Translations under genes and position numbers: made by a program
Part shown: in pieces, positions 19,240 through 28,581 of the stretch
How the letters are laid out: each line of letters opens with the position of its first letter
Position numbering within the stretch: position 1 is the stretch's first letter
The notes under the pieces: generated by a model
Told to the model about the DNA's origin: nothing
The model's input: only the letters and a program-made list of their open reading frames with translations
The model's database searches: none
Assembly: GCF_003957515.1 (NCBI RefSeq)
Contig: NZ_RQXW01000002.1
Coordinates: 310,001-374,000, forward strand
DNA length: 64,000 nucleotides
Source: Amphritea opalescens
GTDB lineage: Bacteria; Pseudomonadota; Gammaproteobacteria; Pseudomonadales; Balneatricaceae
Reading direction: 5' to 3'

Positions 19240-20805
19240 ATGAGTCGTTTTTCTAAAGAGTCTGTTATTGCCGTTATTGGTGCGGGAGCTATGGGCGCAG
19301 GCATTGCCCAAGTGGCCGCTAGCGCAGGGCATCAAGTTTTACTCTTTGATGCCGTTGAAGGGGCTGCAGAGCAGGGCATTGTGAATACGGCCAAAGGCTT
19401 GAGTCGATTGGTTGAACGTGAGCGTATGACGAAGCAAGATGCTGACGCATTAGTTTCACGTATTCAGGCGGTATCTAGCATTGAGGATCTAGCCCCTGCT
19501 AACTTGGTTATTGAAGCGATTGTTGAGCGTCTTGATATCAAGCAACAGGTATGTCGTCAATTGGAAGAAATTTGTTCTGCGTCGACGATTATTGCCACAA
19601 ATACATCGTCTATATCAATCACCGCTATTGCTTCAAGCTTACAGCGCCCACAAAACCTTGTTGGTATGCACTTTTTTAACCCTGCACCTATCATGAAGCT
19701 CGTGGAGGTCATTAGTGGTTTAGAAACAGACCCTCAGGTTGCAACAGATATCTATAATCTTTCAATTAGCTGGGCTAAGTTGCCCGTCCACGCTAAATCC
19801 ACTCCGGGGTTCATCGTCAACCGTGTTGCTCGTTCATTTTACGGGGAAGGTCTACGTATAAATCAAGAGGGTGCGACGGACTTTGTGACGATCGATACTT
19901 TGTTGCGAGAGTGCGGAGGTTTTCGGATGGGGCCGTTCGAGTTAATGGATCTGATCGGCCAAGATGTGAACTATGCGGTCAGTTGTTCTGTTTTCGAGGC
20001 TTTTTATCATGATCAGCGCTTCTTGCCATCATTGATTCAAAAAGAACTGGTCGATGCGGGACACCTAGGCCGTAAGAGTGGTAAGGGTTTCTATGACTAC
20101 AGTCAATCGTCTGAAAAGGGAAACATCACAAAGATACCTTCAACGGTGGACCTAAGTTCTTGTCCTGCGGCCATTACAGTGAAAGGGCGATTAGGTATTG
20201 CAGAACCGCTTATTTCGCTGATCGAGGAAAAGGGCATCATCGTGAAGCGTGAGTGTGAAGATGATGATGAAGGAATGATTAAGGTTGGCGAGGCTATTTT
20301 AATGTTAACTAATGGCCAATTCACCACTCAACGTGCAGCGGAAAGTTATCAACCAAATTTAATAAGCTTTGATCTAGCACTGGATTATCAGAAGGCTTCT
20401 CGAATCGCTTTAGCGCCATCGGACGGAGCCTCTAAAGAGGCTGTAAAGGCTGCTAGTGGTTTATTTCAGTTAATAGGCAAAGCGGTGAGTATTATTGATG
20501 ATATCCCTGGGATGGTGGTCATGCGTACGGTCTGTGCCTTAGCAAATGAAGGTTTCGATGCCGTCAATCAGAATGTGTGCAATGAAGCCGCAGTCGATAT
20601 TGCTATGAAAGGCGGTGTTAATTATCCATTTGGCCCTATTGAATGGGCGAATGCCTTAGGTCTGAACTATACGTTGGCAGTGATAGACAATCTAATGGCC
20701 GTTTACGGCGAAGACCGTTATCGGGCCTCTCCTTTACTGCGACGAAAGGTTGCAGAAAAGGTATTAATGGCTAAAGGCTATTCTGAACAGAAAGGAGTTT
20801 GTTAA
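19240..20805 (+). CDS. 3-hydroxyacyl-CoA dehydrogenase, long PaaH-like form
   Basis: A 521-residue NAD-dependent dehydrogenase. The order is: N-terminal Rossmann domain (IGAGAMGAGIAQVAA, IATNTSSISITAIA, MHFFNPAPIMKLVEV with the catalytic His), a C-terminal 3HCDH domain (about 190-285), a linker, and a second 3HCDH domain (about 410-515). This two-repeat layout and length fit PaaH/PaaC (3-hydroxyadipyl-CoA dehydrogenase) and related enzymes rather than the short 280-residue type. ATG 19240 is preferred over GTG 19237 because GGAG at 19228-19231 is 8 nt away. Its stop overlaps the thiolase start (TAATG). Confidence 0.92.
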   Translation: MSRFSKESVIAVIGAGAMGAGIAQVAASAGHQVLLFDAVEGAAEQGIVNTAKGLSRLVERERMTKQDADALVSRIQAVSSIEDLAPANLVIEAIVERLDIKQQVCRQLEEICSASTIIATNTSSISITAIASSLQRPQNLVGMHFFNPAPIMKLVEVISGLETDPQVATDIYNLSISWAKLPVHAKSTPGFIVNRVARSFYGEGLRINQEGATDFVTIDTLLRECGGFRMGPFELMDLIGQDVNYAVSCSVFEAFYHDQRFLPSLIQKELVDAGHLGRKSGKGFYDYSQSSEKGNITKIPSTVDLSSCPAAITVKGRLGIAEPLISLIEEKGIIVKRECEDDDEGMIKVGEAILMLTNGQFTTQRAAESYQPNLISFDLALDYQKASRIALAPSDGASKEAVKAASGLFQLIGKAVSIIDDIPGMVVMRTVCALANEGFDAVNQNVCNEAAVDIAMKGGVNYPFGPIEWANALGLNYTLAVIDNLMAVYGEDRYRASPLLRRKVAEKVLMAKGYSEQKGVC

Positions 20806-22013
20806 TGAAAGACGCATATATTTGTGATGCTGTTCGTACACCATTTGGACGTTATGGCGGTAGCCTCTCTTCGGTACGTGCCGATGATCTAGGGGCCGTT
20901 CCGATCAAAGCATTAATGGAGCGTAATCCTCAGGTGCCCTGGGATCAAGTAGACGACGTTATCTATGGTAACGCTAATCAGGCGGGAGAGGATAACCGTA
21001 ATGTAGCTCGTATGTCTGCACTGCTCGCTGGGATGCCTATCGATGTATCGGGTACAACGATTAACCGTCTTTGTGGTTCTGGTATGGATGCCATCGGTAC
21101 TGCCGCCCGTGCGATAAAGTCGGGAGAAACGGATCTGATGGTGGCTGGTGGTTGTGAGTCGATGTCTCGCGCACCCTTTGTGATGGGTAAAGCTGAATCC
21201 GCCTTTAGCCGCAATCCTAATGGTTTGTATGATACTACGATTGGTTGGCGCTTTATTAATAAGCAGATGAAAGCGCAATATGGCGTCGAAAGCATGCCTG
21301 AAACCGCTGAAAATGTAGCGGAAGAATTCAACATCTCTCGTGAAGACCAGGACCTATTCGCCTTTCGTAGTCAGCAAAAAACGGCAAGAGCGATGGAGCA
21401 AGGCTTATTTAATGAAGAGATAGTGCCTGTTGTTATCTCACAGCGTAAGGGGAAGCCGGTTATTATTGATACCGATGAGCATCCTCGTGCGTCGACGACA
21501 CTGGAGGCGCTGAGTCAGTTACGGGCGCCTTTTCGAGATGGAGGTTCAGTTACGGCAGGGAATGCATCAGGCGTTAACGATGGTGCTTGTGCATTACTCA
21601 TAGCCACTAAAGAAGCGGCTGAGCAATATGGGTTGTCGCCTAAAGCCCGTATTGTTGGTATGGCGACTGCCGGAGTTGAGCCGCGAATAATGGGCTTTGG
21701 GCCTGCGCTGGCAACTAAAAAACTGCTGAAAAAAACAGGTCTATCTTTGAATCAGATGGATGTGATTGAGCTGAATGAAGCATTTGCTTCACAGGGTTTG
21801 GCGGTAATGCGTGATCTAGGCTTAGCAGATGATGCTGAAGAGGTTAATCCTAATGGTGGTGCCATTTCTCTAGGTCACCCATTGGGAGCAAGCGGGGCTC
21901 GCCTTGTGACAACGGCAATGTATCAATTACATCGTAACGGTGGCCGATATGCCCTATGTACTATGTGCATTGGTGTGGGGCAGGGTATTGCGTTAATTAT
22001 TGAACGCGTTTAA
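20805..22013 (+). CDS. Thiolase, 3-oxoadipyl-CoA type (PaaJ/PcaF-like)
   Basis: A 402-residue thiolase with the nucleophilic cysteine in INRLCGSGMDAIG, the active-site GHPLGASGAR histidine and the second cysteine in CTMCIGVGQG. The N-terminus and the ESMSRAPFVMGK segment resemble beta-ketoadipyl-CoA thiolases that release succinyl-CoA and acetyl-CoA. ATG 20805 overlaps the dehydrogenase stop and has AAAGGAG (20791-20797) upstream; an upstream in-frame TTG (20799) is less likely. It is last in the catabolic operon. If the specificity holds, the pathway runs through a dicarboxyl-CoA of about C6, but general 3-ketoacyl-CoA thiolysis cannot be excluded. Confidence 0.92.
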   Translation: MKDAYICDAVRTPFGRYGGSLSSVRADDLGAVPIKALMERNPQVPWDQVDDVIYGNANQAGEDNRNVARMSALLAGMPIDVSGTTINRLCGSGMDAIGTAARAIKSGETDLMVAGGCESMSRAPFVMGKAESAFSRNPNGLYDTTIGWRFINKQMKAQYGVESMPETAENVAEEFNISREDQDLFAFRSQQKTARAMEQGLFNEEIVPVVISQRKGKPVIIDTDEHPRASTTLEALSQLRAPFRDGGSVTAGNASGVNDGACALLIATKEAAEQYGLSPKARIVGMATAGVEPRIMGFGPALATKKLLKKTGLSLNQMDVIELNEAFASQGLAVMRDLGLADDAEEVNPNGGAISLGHPLGASGARLVTTAMYQLHRNGGRYALCTMCIGVGQGIALIIERV

Positions 22014-22220
22014 ATTGTTATAGCGCTTATTGAAAGGCCGCAATGCTAAACTAGCACAAGGGTTAATAAAGTGGAAAGTCAGTAAGCGCACAAATTAGGG
22101 GGTAATTGAAGATTATTTAGGCAGTACTTCCTTGCTTATTATAAACAATTGCTATATTTTTTTTCAAAAGTTTAAGCTACTCAGATTGAGTGGGTATTGT
22201 TTAACTTGGAGTTTGAATTA

Positions 22221-23114
22221 ATGCGTCGTTTACCTCCTTTTGCTGCGCTTCGTTCTTTCGAAGCAGCTGCGCGCTATAATAATTTTAAAATGGCAGCGGA
22301 GGACTTATGTTTATCTGCTTCTGCTGTTAGTCATCAAGTTCGTTCTCTTGAAGAGTATCTTGGCGTACAGTTATTCCATCGCGAAAAAGGTAAACCAACG
22401 CTAACGAGGATTGGAGCTACCTATTTAGAAAGTATACAAGATATATTTGACCGGTTAGAGAATGCGACAAATATTGTGACCGACCGAGGCAAGCGCTCTT
22501 CGCTTGTCTTACACCTATTACATTCACTAGCATCTTGTTGGCTGCTGGGTTTAATGCCAAAGTTAAAATTACGCCATCCAGACCTCGATATAAAACTACT
22601 TAGTGCGACAGACTCCGTGGAATTTAGCACCGGAGATATCGACGCCGCTATTCGGTATGGAGATGGCAATTGGCTCGGCCTGCGTAGCGATTTTCTGATG
22701 GAGGATGAGCTTTTTTTAGTTTGCAGTCCAGATCTTGCTGAAAGATTGCCCCCCATTGAGAATTTAGACCAGCTATCAGAGCACACGTTGATTCATTGTA
22801 GTTTAGATCCTGATGAGTGGAAGCATTGGCTAGCTGCTGCGGGTAACAAGGAGTTACCTAGTGCACACTGGCTTGATCTTGATAGTCGGGGTTTAGTTCT
22901 TGAGGCCGCATCAGCAGGATTAGGTATTGCCATTGGGCGTATGCCTTATGTTGTTGATTACCTTAGTAATGGGCGTTTAGTTGAGCCGTATTCTGTTCGA
23001 ATAAAAACAGGTAAAGGCTATTATCTGGTCTATCCAGAGCACCATGCTAATTTTGATACCGTCGTGAGTTTACGTGATTGGTTACTAGATGAATGTCATA
23101 ACTTATTAAAATAG
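22221..23114 (+). CDS. LysR-family transcriptional regulator (GcvA-like)
   Basis: A 297-residue regulator. The N-terminal winged helix shows FEAAARYNNFKMAAEDL then LSASAVSHQVRSLEEYLG, and a substrate-binding domain follows, with the GcvA-subgroup start MRRLPPFAALRSFEAAARY. ATG 22221 is chosen because TGGAG (22207-22211) precedes it; the upstream TTG 22197 is unlikely. It lies 207 bp after the thiolase gene and most likely controls the neighbouring catabolic operons in response to a pathway intermediate (inference). Confidence 0.9.
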   Translation: MRRLPPFAALRSFEAAARYNNFKMAAEDLCLSASAVSHQVRSLEEYLGVQLFHREKGKPTLTRIGATYLESIQDIFDRLENATNIVTDRGKRSSLVLHLLHSLASCWLLGLMPKLKLRHPDLDIKLLSATDSVEFSTGDIDAAIRYGDGNWLGLRSDFLMEDELFLVCSPDLAERLPPIENLDQLSEHTLIHCSLDPDEWKHWLAAAGNKELPSAHWLDLDSRGLVLEAASAGLGIAIGRMPYVVDYLSNGRLVEPYSVRIKTGKGYYLVYPEHHANFDTVVSLRDWLLDECHNLLK

Positions 23115-23285
23115 AACACCTTGAGTGTCCTTATTTTTAGATTTTATACTTGTAGAATAATGTTTTTTAAGAGTGATAAATGACTTGTCGTTATTTAATA
23201 TCATTTGTAGGTAATGATTTTTATAGGAAAGATCATCTTCTGATGTAAGTTTTTTTGACAATGGTCTGCATCGTCTATAAATAAT

Positions 23286-23325
23286 CCCCTCCATCATTGA
23301 AATGTATATTTGAATGATGGAGGGG
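23286..23325 (-). terminator. Strong stem-loop downstream of the orphan binding-protein gene
   Basis: A perfect 13-bp inverted repeat, CCCCTCCATCATT (23286-23298) with AATGATGGAGGGG (23313-23325), loop 14 nt. Read on the minus strand it starts 12 bp after the stop codon of the binding-protein gene and is followed by ATTATTTAT, a weak U tract. It may serve both convergent genes. Confidence 0.7.
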
Positions 23326-23337
23326 CGGGATGAAATA

Positions 23338-24216
23338 TTAAATTAGGTTCTGTTCTTTTAGGAACGCTTCAGCTATCGCCTCAACGCTTTTATGATGTAC
23401 AGCAATTTCACCATTAAGGCGTTGCACTGTTTTATCATTAAGTCTTGAAGAGAGGTCATTGAGCAAGTCAGCTAAGCCTGGATTAGCATCCATCACTTCT
23501 TTACGTAGTGTTGGGGTAAGGGCGTAATTAGGAAAGTACTGTAGGTCATCCTTGAGAACTTTGAAGTTAAACGCAGAATTACGGCCATCGGTGGCAAAAA
23601 CGACGGCTATATCCACCTCTCCTTCTCGCAAAGCGTCATAGACTAGGCCTGTTTGCATTGTAACAATATCATCTCTTTTTACTTTGAAACCATAAGTTTT
23701 GGTTAAACCTCGTAACCCATCTAATCGTTTAGGAAACTCTGGGCCGCTACCTAATTTCAGTGCTTCACCAGAATTATAAGCACCGGCTAGATCAGAAATG
23801 CTATTAATATTTTCATATGTATTATCACGTATAGCTAAGGCATAGGTATTATTAGCTTTAGACGGATTGAGCCAAACGATTCCTTTTTTAGCATCTAGCA
23901 TTTTTACTCGCTGATAAGTATCTTCAGGGCTTAAACGCTCTTTAACTTTATTGTAAGTCACTAAGGATGTACCAGTGTATTCCCAACATATATCAATCTG
24001 CCCATTTTCCATTGCTTTTCTTAGAAGGCTGCCTCCCATGCCACTTTTTTTATCAATAGTATAACCGGAATGCTCAAGTAGTTGTGATGTCATTTCTGCA
24101 ACTAAAAGCTGTTCTGTGTAGGCTTTACTTCCCAGTGTAAGTTCACTGGCTTGTGCTAGAGTGGTTAATGATAAACATGCAATAGCAATGGTTTTTAGCG
24201 TTTTTTTAATAATCAT
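23338..24216 (-). CDS. Orphan quaternary-amine ABC substrate-binding protein (paralogue)
   Basis: A 292-residue binding protein, collinear with and strongly similar to the one at 6548-7426 along its whole length (shared KGYTEQLL/KAYTEQLL, GMGGSLLRKAM, EYTGTSL, NKVKERLSPEDTY, MQTGLVYDAL). It has a signal peptide (1-23, ending AQA). No permease or ATPase gene is adjacent, so it probably feeds the 4-6 kb importer with a different or overlapping ligand. The upstream 226 bp are AT-rich and presumably hold its promoter. Confidence 0.9.
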   Translation of the reverse strand: MIIKKTLKTIAIACLSLTTLAQASELTLGSKAYTEQLLVAEMTSQLLEHSGYTIDKKSGMGGSLLRKAMENGQIDICWEYTGTSLVTYNKVKERLSPEDTYQRVKMLDAKKGIVWLNPSKANNTYALAIRDNTYENINSISDLAGAYNSGEALKLGSGPEFPKRLDGLRGLTKTYGFKVKRDDIVTMQTGLVYDALREGEVDIAVVFATDGRNSAFNFKVLKDDLQYFPNYALTPTLRKEVMDANPGLADLLNDLSSRLNDKTVQRLNGEIAVHHKSVEAIAEAFLKEQNLI

Positions 24217-24442
24217 TCTTACATTCCTTTAATTTTTATCTTGTTAGTGAAAGAATTATTGTCGTAATAGGTTCATAAATCTTCATATGAATATAAAAGC
24301 ATAAATTAATATAACATTATTTTTTTTGCGTTGACTGTATTTTTAGTCAAAAAATATTGTTTTGATGTTGGTGAATATTGGAGGTAATTGGGTTTGGTTT
24401 GTTAATGATTTATGATTGTTGTCTAGAATATTATGTTGGGCT

Positions 24443-25870
24443 TTATGTTTTTTGATTAATAACTTTTCCAGGATTCATTAAATAGCTAGGGTCAATTGTT
24501 TCTTTTACAGCCTTCATAAGGGAGATTTCTATGGCTGAACGATATATTTCAAGTTCATCGGTCTTAGCTCGTCCGATGCCATGTTCGGCGCTGATCGAAC
24601 CATTAAGCTCATTAACAGTTTCATAAACAAGTGTATGTATCTTTGATGTTAGACCCTTAAAATCTATATCAGTCATATCATCCGGTTTAAAAAAGTTGAA
24701 ATGTATATTGCCATCGCCTACGTGGCCAAAAGGGTAAGGGCGTATTCCAGGGAGTAACTCGGAGGCTCTTTCGCAGGTAAGTTTGATCAATTCGGCAACT
24801 TTGCTAACAGGAACTGCTACATCATGGCTGACGGAATAGCCCTCGCTTTTCTGAACCTCTACAGCGGCTTCACGGATGCTCCATAATTGATTTCGTTGTT
24901 GTTCCGATTGCGCAATGATGGCGTTGGTGATCATGTTCTTGGTGAAAGCTTCTTCTAAAATGGTTTCGGTTAGTGCTGCCAAATCATCATTTTTACGGCT
25001 ACTATTTAGCTCCATCAGAACATACCATTGCGCTTCATCCGACGGGAATGGTAAACGGAGATCGTTACGGTGTTTGGCGATCATTTCCATTGCAATACGG
25101 GGTAACAGTTCAAAGCTGTTTACTTGGTCACCACTGTATTCGCGCGCGATAGCAAGTAGGGATAGACCACTTTCGAGGTTAGATAGTGCGCAACAGGAGG
25201 TGACACTAGTATGAGGGAGAGGAAAAAGCTTTAACGTTACGGCGGTTATGATACCTAGTGTTCCCTCTGATCCAATAAACAGATGCTTGAGATCATAGCC
25301 ACTATTATCTTTTCTTAATCGGCGTAAACCATTCCACAGAGTACCATCTGGTAATACTACCTCTAGCCCCAAAACTAAGTCGCGGGTGTTGCCATAGTTG
25401 AGTACATTAATACCACCGGCATTTGTTGCTAGGTTCCCTCCAATCTGACAACTTCCTTCTGCGCCTAAGCTAAGGGGGAAAAAGCGATTAGCCTCTTCAG
25501 CTGCATGCTTCAGATCATGTAAAATACAGCCAGCCTCGGCAGTCAATGTATAGTCGGTGCTATCTAAGTCTCGGATACGGTTCATCCGACGTAGACTAAG
25601 TAATACTTCAGTGCCGGTTTGGTTCGGGATCGCCCCGCCGCAACATCCAGTATTGCCACCCTGTGGTACAACCGGAATATTTGCTTGATGACACAGTTGT
25701 AAGACGGTCGAAACTTCTTCCGTATTTGCGGGACAAGCAAGTATTAGTGCATTGCCTTGAGGACCACCTTCCGAATCTGTTAAAAGAGGGGCCATTATAT
25801 CAGGATCATTTGACCATCCTTGAGGGCCTAATGTTTCTTTGATCTGCTTAATGGCACTTTCTTTTTTCAT
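24443..25870 (-). CDS. FAD-linked oxidase of the GlcD / D-2-hydroxyacid dehydrogenase family
   Basis: A 475-residue flavoprotein with the PCMH-type FAD domain (VVPQGGNTGCCGGAIPNQTG near 90-110, SLGAEGSCQIGGNLATNAGG near 155-175) and the C-terminal domain ending in FGHVGDGNIHFNFF and SAEHGIGRAK, typical of D-lactate, glycolate and D-2-hydroxyglutarate dehydrogenases. It oxidises a 2-hydroxy acid and passes electrons to an acceptor such as ETF or quinone. It is the last housekeeping-type gene before the island. Confidence 0.9.
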   Translation of the reverse strand: MKKESAIKQIKETLGPQGWSNDPDIMAPLLTDSEGGPQGNALILACPANTEEVSTVLQLCHQANIPVVPQGGNTGCCGGAIPNQTGTEVLLSLRRMNRIRDLDSTDYTLTAEAGCILHDLKHAAEEANRFFPLSLGAEGSCQIGGNLATNAGGINVLNYGNTRDLVLGLEVVLPDGTLWNGLRRLRKDNSGYDLKHLFIGSEGTLGIITAVTLKLFPLPHTSVTSCCALSNLESGLSLLAIAREYSGDQVNSFELLPRIAMEMIAKHRNDLRLPFPSDEAQWYVLMELNSSRKNDDLAALTETILEEAFTKNMITNAIIAQSEQQRNQLWSIREAAVEVQKSEGYSVSHDVAVPVSKVAELIKLTCERASELLPGIRPYPFGHVGDGNIHFNFFKPDDMTDIDFKGLTSKIHTLVYETVNELNGSISAEHGIGRAKTDELEIYRSAIEISLMKAVKETIDPSYLMNPGKVINQKT

Positions 25871-26280
25871 TGATAGTTACTCGCTGTGGATGCTGAATAA
25901 AATCTATTTCTGCCGGTAATTTCTTTTCTTTTTTTTAACTCGAAATACTCATTATTTATGTTGTCGTATAATTATATGGCATTGAGATTTTAGTATTTAT
26001 CTGTTCTGTAGATTCATAATAAATTTGTCATCAATTATGGAATACTACAATTGAATTTTTTTTATCCTGCGATGAATTTTTTGAGTTGGTGGTTGAGGTG
26101 CACGTGAATAAGTCGGTATGTAGGGGGCAAGTGGTACAGGCTTACGAGGGGCTAGAGAAGTTAGGTTTCTTACAAGCGAATCCGAACTATAAGCTATAAG
26201 AAAAAAGCGAAGCTGCTGAACCTAACGCCGTCTTTTAACATTTATGTGGTGTTCTTTAACACGTCTGTCGATGTATATAT

Positions 26281-26310
26281 ACATCGTACATGTGTACACG
26301 GTGTTGATGT
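26281..26310. promoter_or_regulatory. 30-bp palindromic box, distal copy of the kfrA-region box
   Basis: Outer half-sites ACATC and GATGT frame the centre CATGTGTACACG, total 30 bp. The same-length box recurs at 57207, 57482 and 59170, around the KfrA-like gene. The upstream 40 bp (TTTAACA, then CGATGTATATA) is also shared with the 59170 copy. Binding by the KfrA-like protein is inferred. Confidence 0.6.
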
Positions 26311-26367
26311 AAAGCAAACCGCTTCGCGAGGGGGCGGGATTACTAAGCGTTACCCCATAAAACCAAT

Positions 26368-26414
26368 GGTGCTAAACTACCGTTGATGGTCAATCAACTT
26401 CTACTTTTAGCACC
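26368..26414. repeat. Nested inverted repeat (cruciform-type element)
   Basis: Outer arms GGTGCTAAA (26368-26376) and TTTAGCACC (26406-26414) enclose inner arms GTTGAT (26382-26387) and ATCAAC (26393-26398). There is no T-run, so it is not a standard terminator; it lies just past the 3' end of the minus-strand operon. Confidence 0.6.
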
Positions 26415-26475
26415 TGCTGAAAAGGGAGAATTACCCTCAAATCAATATGTTCTCAGGGGGCAGATAGTCTTAAGG

Positions 26476-27672
26476 CTATTGATACCAATCCAATAACTGT
26501 TGTAAGTCTGCTGCACTGGGTACGATGACATTCCACACTGAGTGACCCTGTTGAAGCCTCGGTGCTGTCGTTGTGCGAAGGTTTGAGCTGCGTGATTGGT
26601 CCTTCGCGTAGGGCATGTTGGGGTTGCTGCGATTACTGACGCTAAATCCCAGATTGCGTGGGTCTTTGCCGTCTTCATATTCAATCCAGACTTGAACGGT
26701 ATCGACTCTCTCTTTTTGGAGAGCAATGTTCTTACCGGTCGATGTCATATATCCCGTAATTTTCTTTGTCTCACCAATTAGTGATAAATGTTCTGAAAGT
26801 AGGGTGTTAGCTTTTTCCGGGGTGAAGCCGGTCGCTTGAGATGGTTTTTTCATGGTGTGCTTTTTTTCTGATTGGTTAGGCGATGCAGGTTTGCTCGATT
26901 TGATCGGAGTTGAAGTGCTTGTTGGCTCTATCCGCGTGACGATAGGCTTCATTCCAAGCGCCTCACAAGCAAGGTCCCGTTTTACACCGCTGGTGTCGTC
27001 TGTATTTAGCCAATTTCCGAATGTACCGTTAGCGGGAGAGGGATGGGCGATGAAGATCCATTTTTTTCCGTCGGTTTGAAATGCCATTGGGTTTAGGTCT
27101 CGATAGCTGTCAGGGTAGCGCTGTTGAATGACCTGCTTCACTTCCCGGACATAGGCATCTGAAGTACCCAGAAAGAAAACAACTTTCAGGGATGATGGCA
27201 GTTGGCTTAGATACTCATCGACACAATTCTGGATGACATGTGGTACTTCGCTGAAGCTTTTCACAATCAAACTTCCGGAAGAGGCGAACACCTGCTTGCC
27301 TTGTTTCGCGCTTGCCTTTGCATCCTCTCGCGTCAGAGAGCAACGGATCAGCGAACCAAATGCAATATTACTGTCGGGGTGTTCAATCTTATCGTTCACC
27401 GATTCATGAGGCTGAAGCGCCCCTAGAAGCTTAAGTTCTTTCTCTAATCGAGGACGCATCTTGGCAAAGGCGACTTCTTCATGGCTACCTGTACGGAATG
27501 TTTCGGCCTGTGTCGCTCCTTTTGAAAAACCGAGAACAAGGTATTCGGGTGTTGAGCTACCCCAATGGCCGGGGTCATTCACCATTTGCCATTTGGGGTG
27601 GGGTGAACAACGGTCTGAACCATTGGATTCATAGCATTTGCGGCAACTTATTCGTCCGTGCGTAGGGAGCAT
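26476..27672 (-). CDS. Uracil-DNA-glycosylase-fold protein with extra C-terminal domain
   Basis: A 398-residue protein. The N-terminal part (about 1-240) resembles the uracil-DNA glycosylase superfamily: EYLVLGFSKGATQ fits the first catalytic loop and FIAHPSPANG the HPSP-type second loop; cysteines 10, 13 and 22 could hold a metal or Fe-S site. A Ser/Pro/Lys-rich linker (about 250-285) leads to a C-terminal domain (about 285-398) that I do not recognise. It is the last gene of a three-gene operon, 9 bp after the DUF4258-like gene. A role in recognising modified or uracil-containing DNA is possible, unproven. Confidence 0.5.
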   Translation of the reverse strand: MLPTHGRISCRKCYESNGSDRCSPHPKWQMVNDPGHWGSSTPEYLVLGFSKGATQAETFRTGSHEEVAFAKMRPRLEKELKLLGALQPHESVNDKIEHPDSNIAFGSLIRCSLTREDAKASAKQGKQVFASSGSLIVKSFSEVPHVIQNCVDEYLSQLPSSLKVVFFLGTSDAYVREVKQVIQQRYPDSYRDLNPMAFQTDGKKWIFIAHPSPANGTFGNWLNTDDTSGVKRDLACEALGMKPIVTRIEPTSTSTPIKSSKPASPNQSEKKHTMKKPSQATGFTPEKANTLLSEHLSLIGETKKITGYMTSTGKNIALQKERVDTVQVWIEYEDGKDPRNLGFSVSNRSNPNMPYAKDQSRSSNLRTTTAPRLQQGHSVWNVIVPSAADLQQLLDWYQ

Positions 27673-27681
27673 AGTAGTTCC

Positions 27682-27933
27682 TTAGTGTTTGTGGCCGGCA
27701 GTAATGATTTTACCTTCTGTGCCTTCGATAACATATGTGTTGGATAGTGAATCTAAGTGCTGAAGTACTTTTTTAAGGTCCTTGCGAAGAGCCTTTACAG
27801 CTCGCTTTGTCAGTCGGTGTTCGTGACTGCCGCCTTTTTGAGCGACTTCTTCACCGTAGAGTGAAATGAAGAGCAGCATTTCTTCAGGGATTGCTCTTTG
27901 CTGTAAGCGTTTTTCTGCATGTTTGGTTAGCAT
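27682..27933 (-). CDS. Small DUF4258-like protein
   Basis: An 83-residue basic protein. The pattern KHAEKRLQQRAIPEEML near the start and TYVIEG...IITAGHK at the end fit DUF4258-type proteins, a RelE-like/ParE-like fold often found with antitoxin-type HTH proteins. It lies 3 bp after the HTH gene and 9 bp before the glycosylase-like gene, so the three are one transcription unit. Toxin activity is a guess from family context. Confidence 0.5.
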   Translation of the reverse strand: MLTKHAEKRLQQRAIPEEMLLFISLYGEEVAQKGGSHEHRLTKRAVKALRKDLKKVLQHLDSLSNTYVIEGTEGKIITAGHKH

Positions 27934-27936
27934 GGC

Positions 27937-28566
27937 TTAATCCTCGAATGGTTTATGGACTGTTGTGGGAACAAATCCTCTTCTTTTGCCTAGCCAGAGA
28001 AGGGCGTCTTCTGGCTTAACGTATGTACCGTTGCCGATTTTGATGGTTTGTAGACGATTTACCTTGGTGGCGTGGGTTGCGTTTCGCACGCTTTTTTCGT
28101 TCATATTAGCCAGTAATGAGACTTCTTTAAGCGTCAGATTTTCTTGATTAAAGCCCGGAATTTGGTCTGCACCATGCCCAAGCATGTCGAGCTGTTCAAT
28201 TTTGGAAAAGGCATCTAGTTTCCATCTCGCGACGGCGGTTAGGTAAACCTTCTCACATTGAGTTGGATAAGAAATGTCGTAGAAATTCATTGCCGGTCCG
28301 GCCATTAGAATGAAGGCTGCAACGTCATGCATATCATCTTCACGAAGGTGGTCTTTTCGTGAGTAACCTTCAACAGCGTAATCAAAAAGCGAGTCAAAGA
28401 TTGAAGCAATGCTTGTTTCATCATCGACCTGTATATCCTCTTCGCTTGGAAATAAGCGCCGATTCGAAGTGTCTAGAAATGTATTGAGCGCTGAGGTCAT
28501 TACTCTCAGACCACTTTTGATTTCCGTTGCCAGTTGTTCTCTTAGATCTGTATTTGAAGTAGCCAT
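27937..28566 (-). CDS. HTH-containing protein, first gene of the glycosylase operon
   Basis: A 209-residue protein starting at ATG 28566 (MATSNTDLREQLATEIKS); the frame is open 21 codons further but that stretch covers the operators and promoter. A helix-turn-helix-like segment LTLKEVSLLANMNEKSVRNA (about 143-162) is followed by a site-specific-recombination-style KIGNGTYVKPEDALLWLG, as in excisionase/MerR-like DNA-binding domains. The N-terminal 130 residues are not recognised. It is likely the autoregulator that binds the twin operators upstream. Confidence 0.55.
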   Translation of the reverse strand: MATSNTDLREQLATEIKSGLRVMTSALNTFLDTSNRRLFPSEEDIQVDDETSIASIFDSLFDYAVEGYSRKDHLREDDMHDVAAFILMAGPAMNFYDISYPTQCEKVYLTAVARWKLDAFSKIEQLDMLGHGADQIPGFNQENLTLKEVSLLANMNEKSVRNATHATKVNRLQTIKIGNGTYVKPEDALLWLGKRRGFVPTTVHKPFED

Positions 28567-28581
28567 GATAGCCTCGCTATG

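Larger units (their letters stand above)
25871..26475. other. Left island junction region
   Basis: About 600 bp without a solid gene. A short frame from GTG 26104 to 26199 (VNKSVCRGQVVQAYEGLEKL and on) follows a GAGG and looks like the tail of a winged-helix protein, possibly a relic. A perfect 18-bp palindrome CGATGTATATATACATCG (26269-26286) overlaps a 30-bp palindromic box at 26281-26310, and a nested stem-loop lies at 26368-26414. Metabolic genes end to the left and mobile/defence genes begin to the right. No tRNA is visible. Confidence 0.6.
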
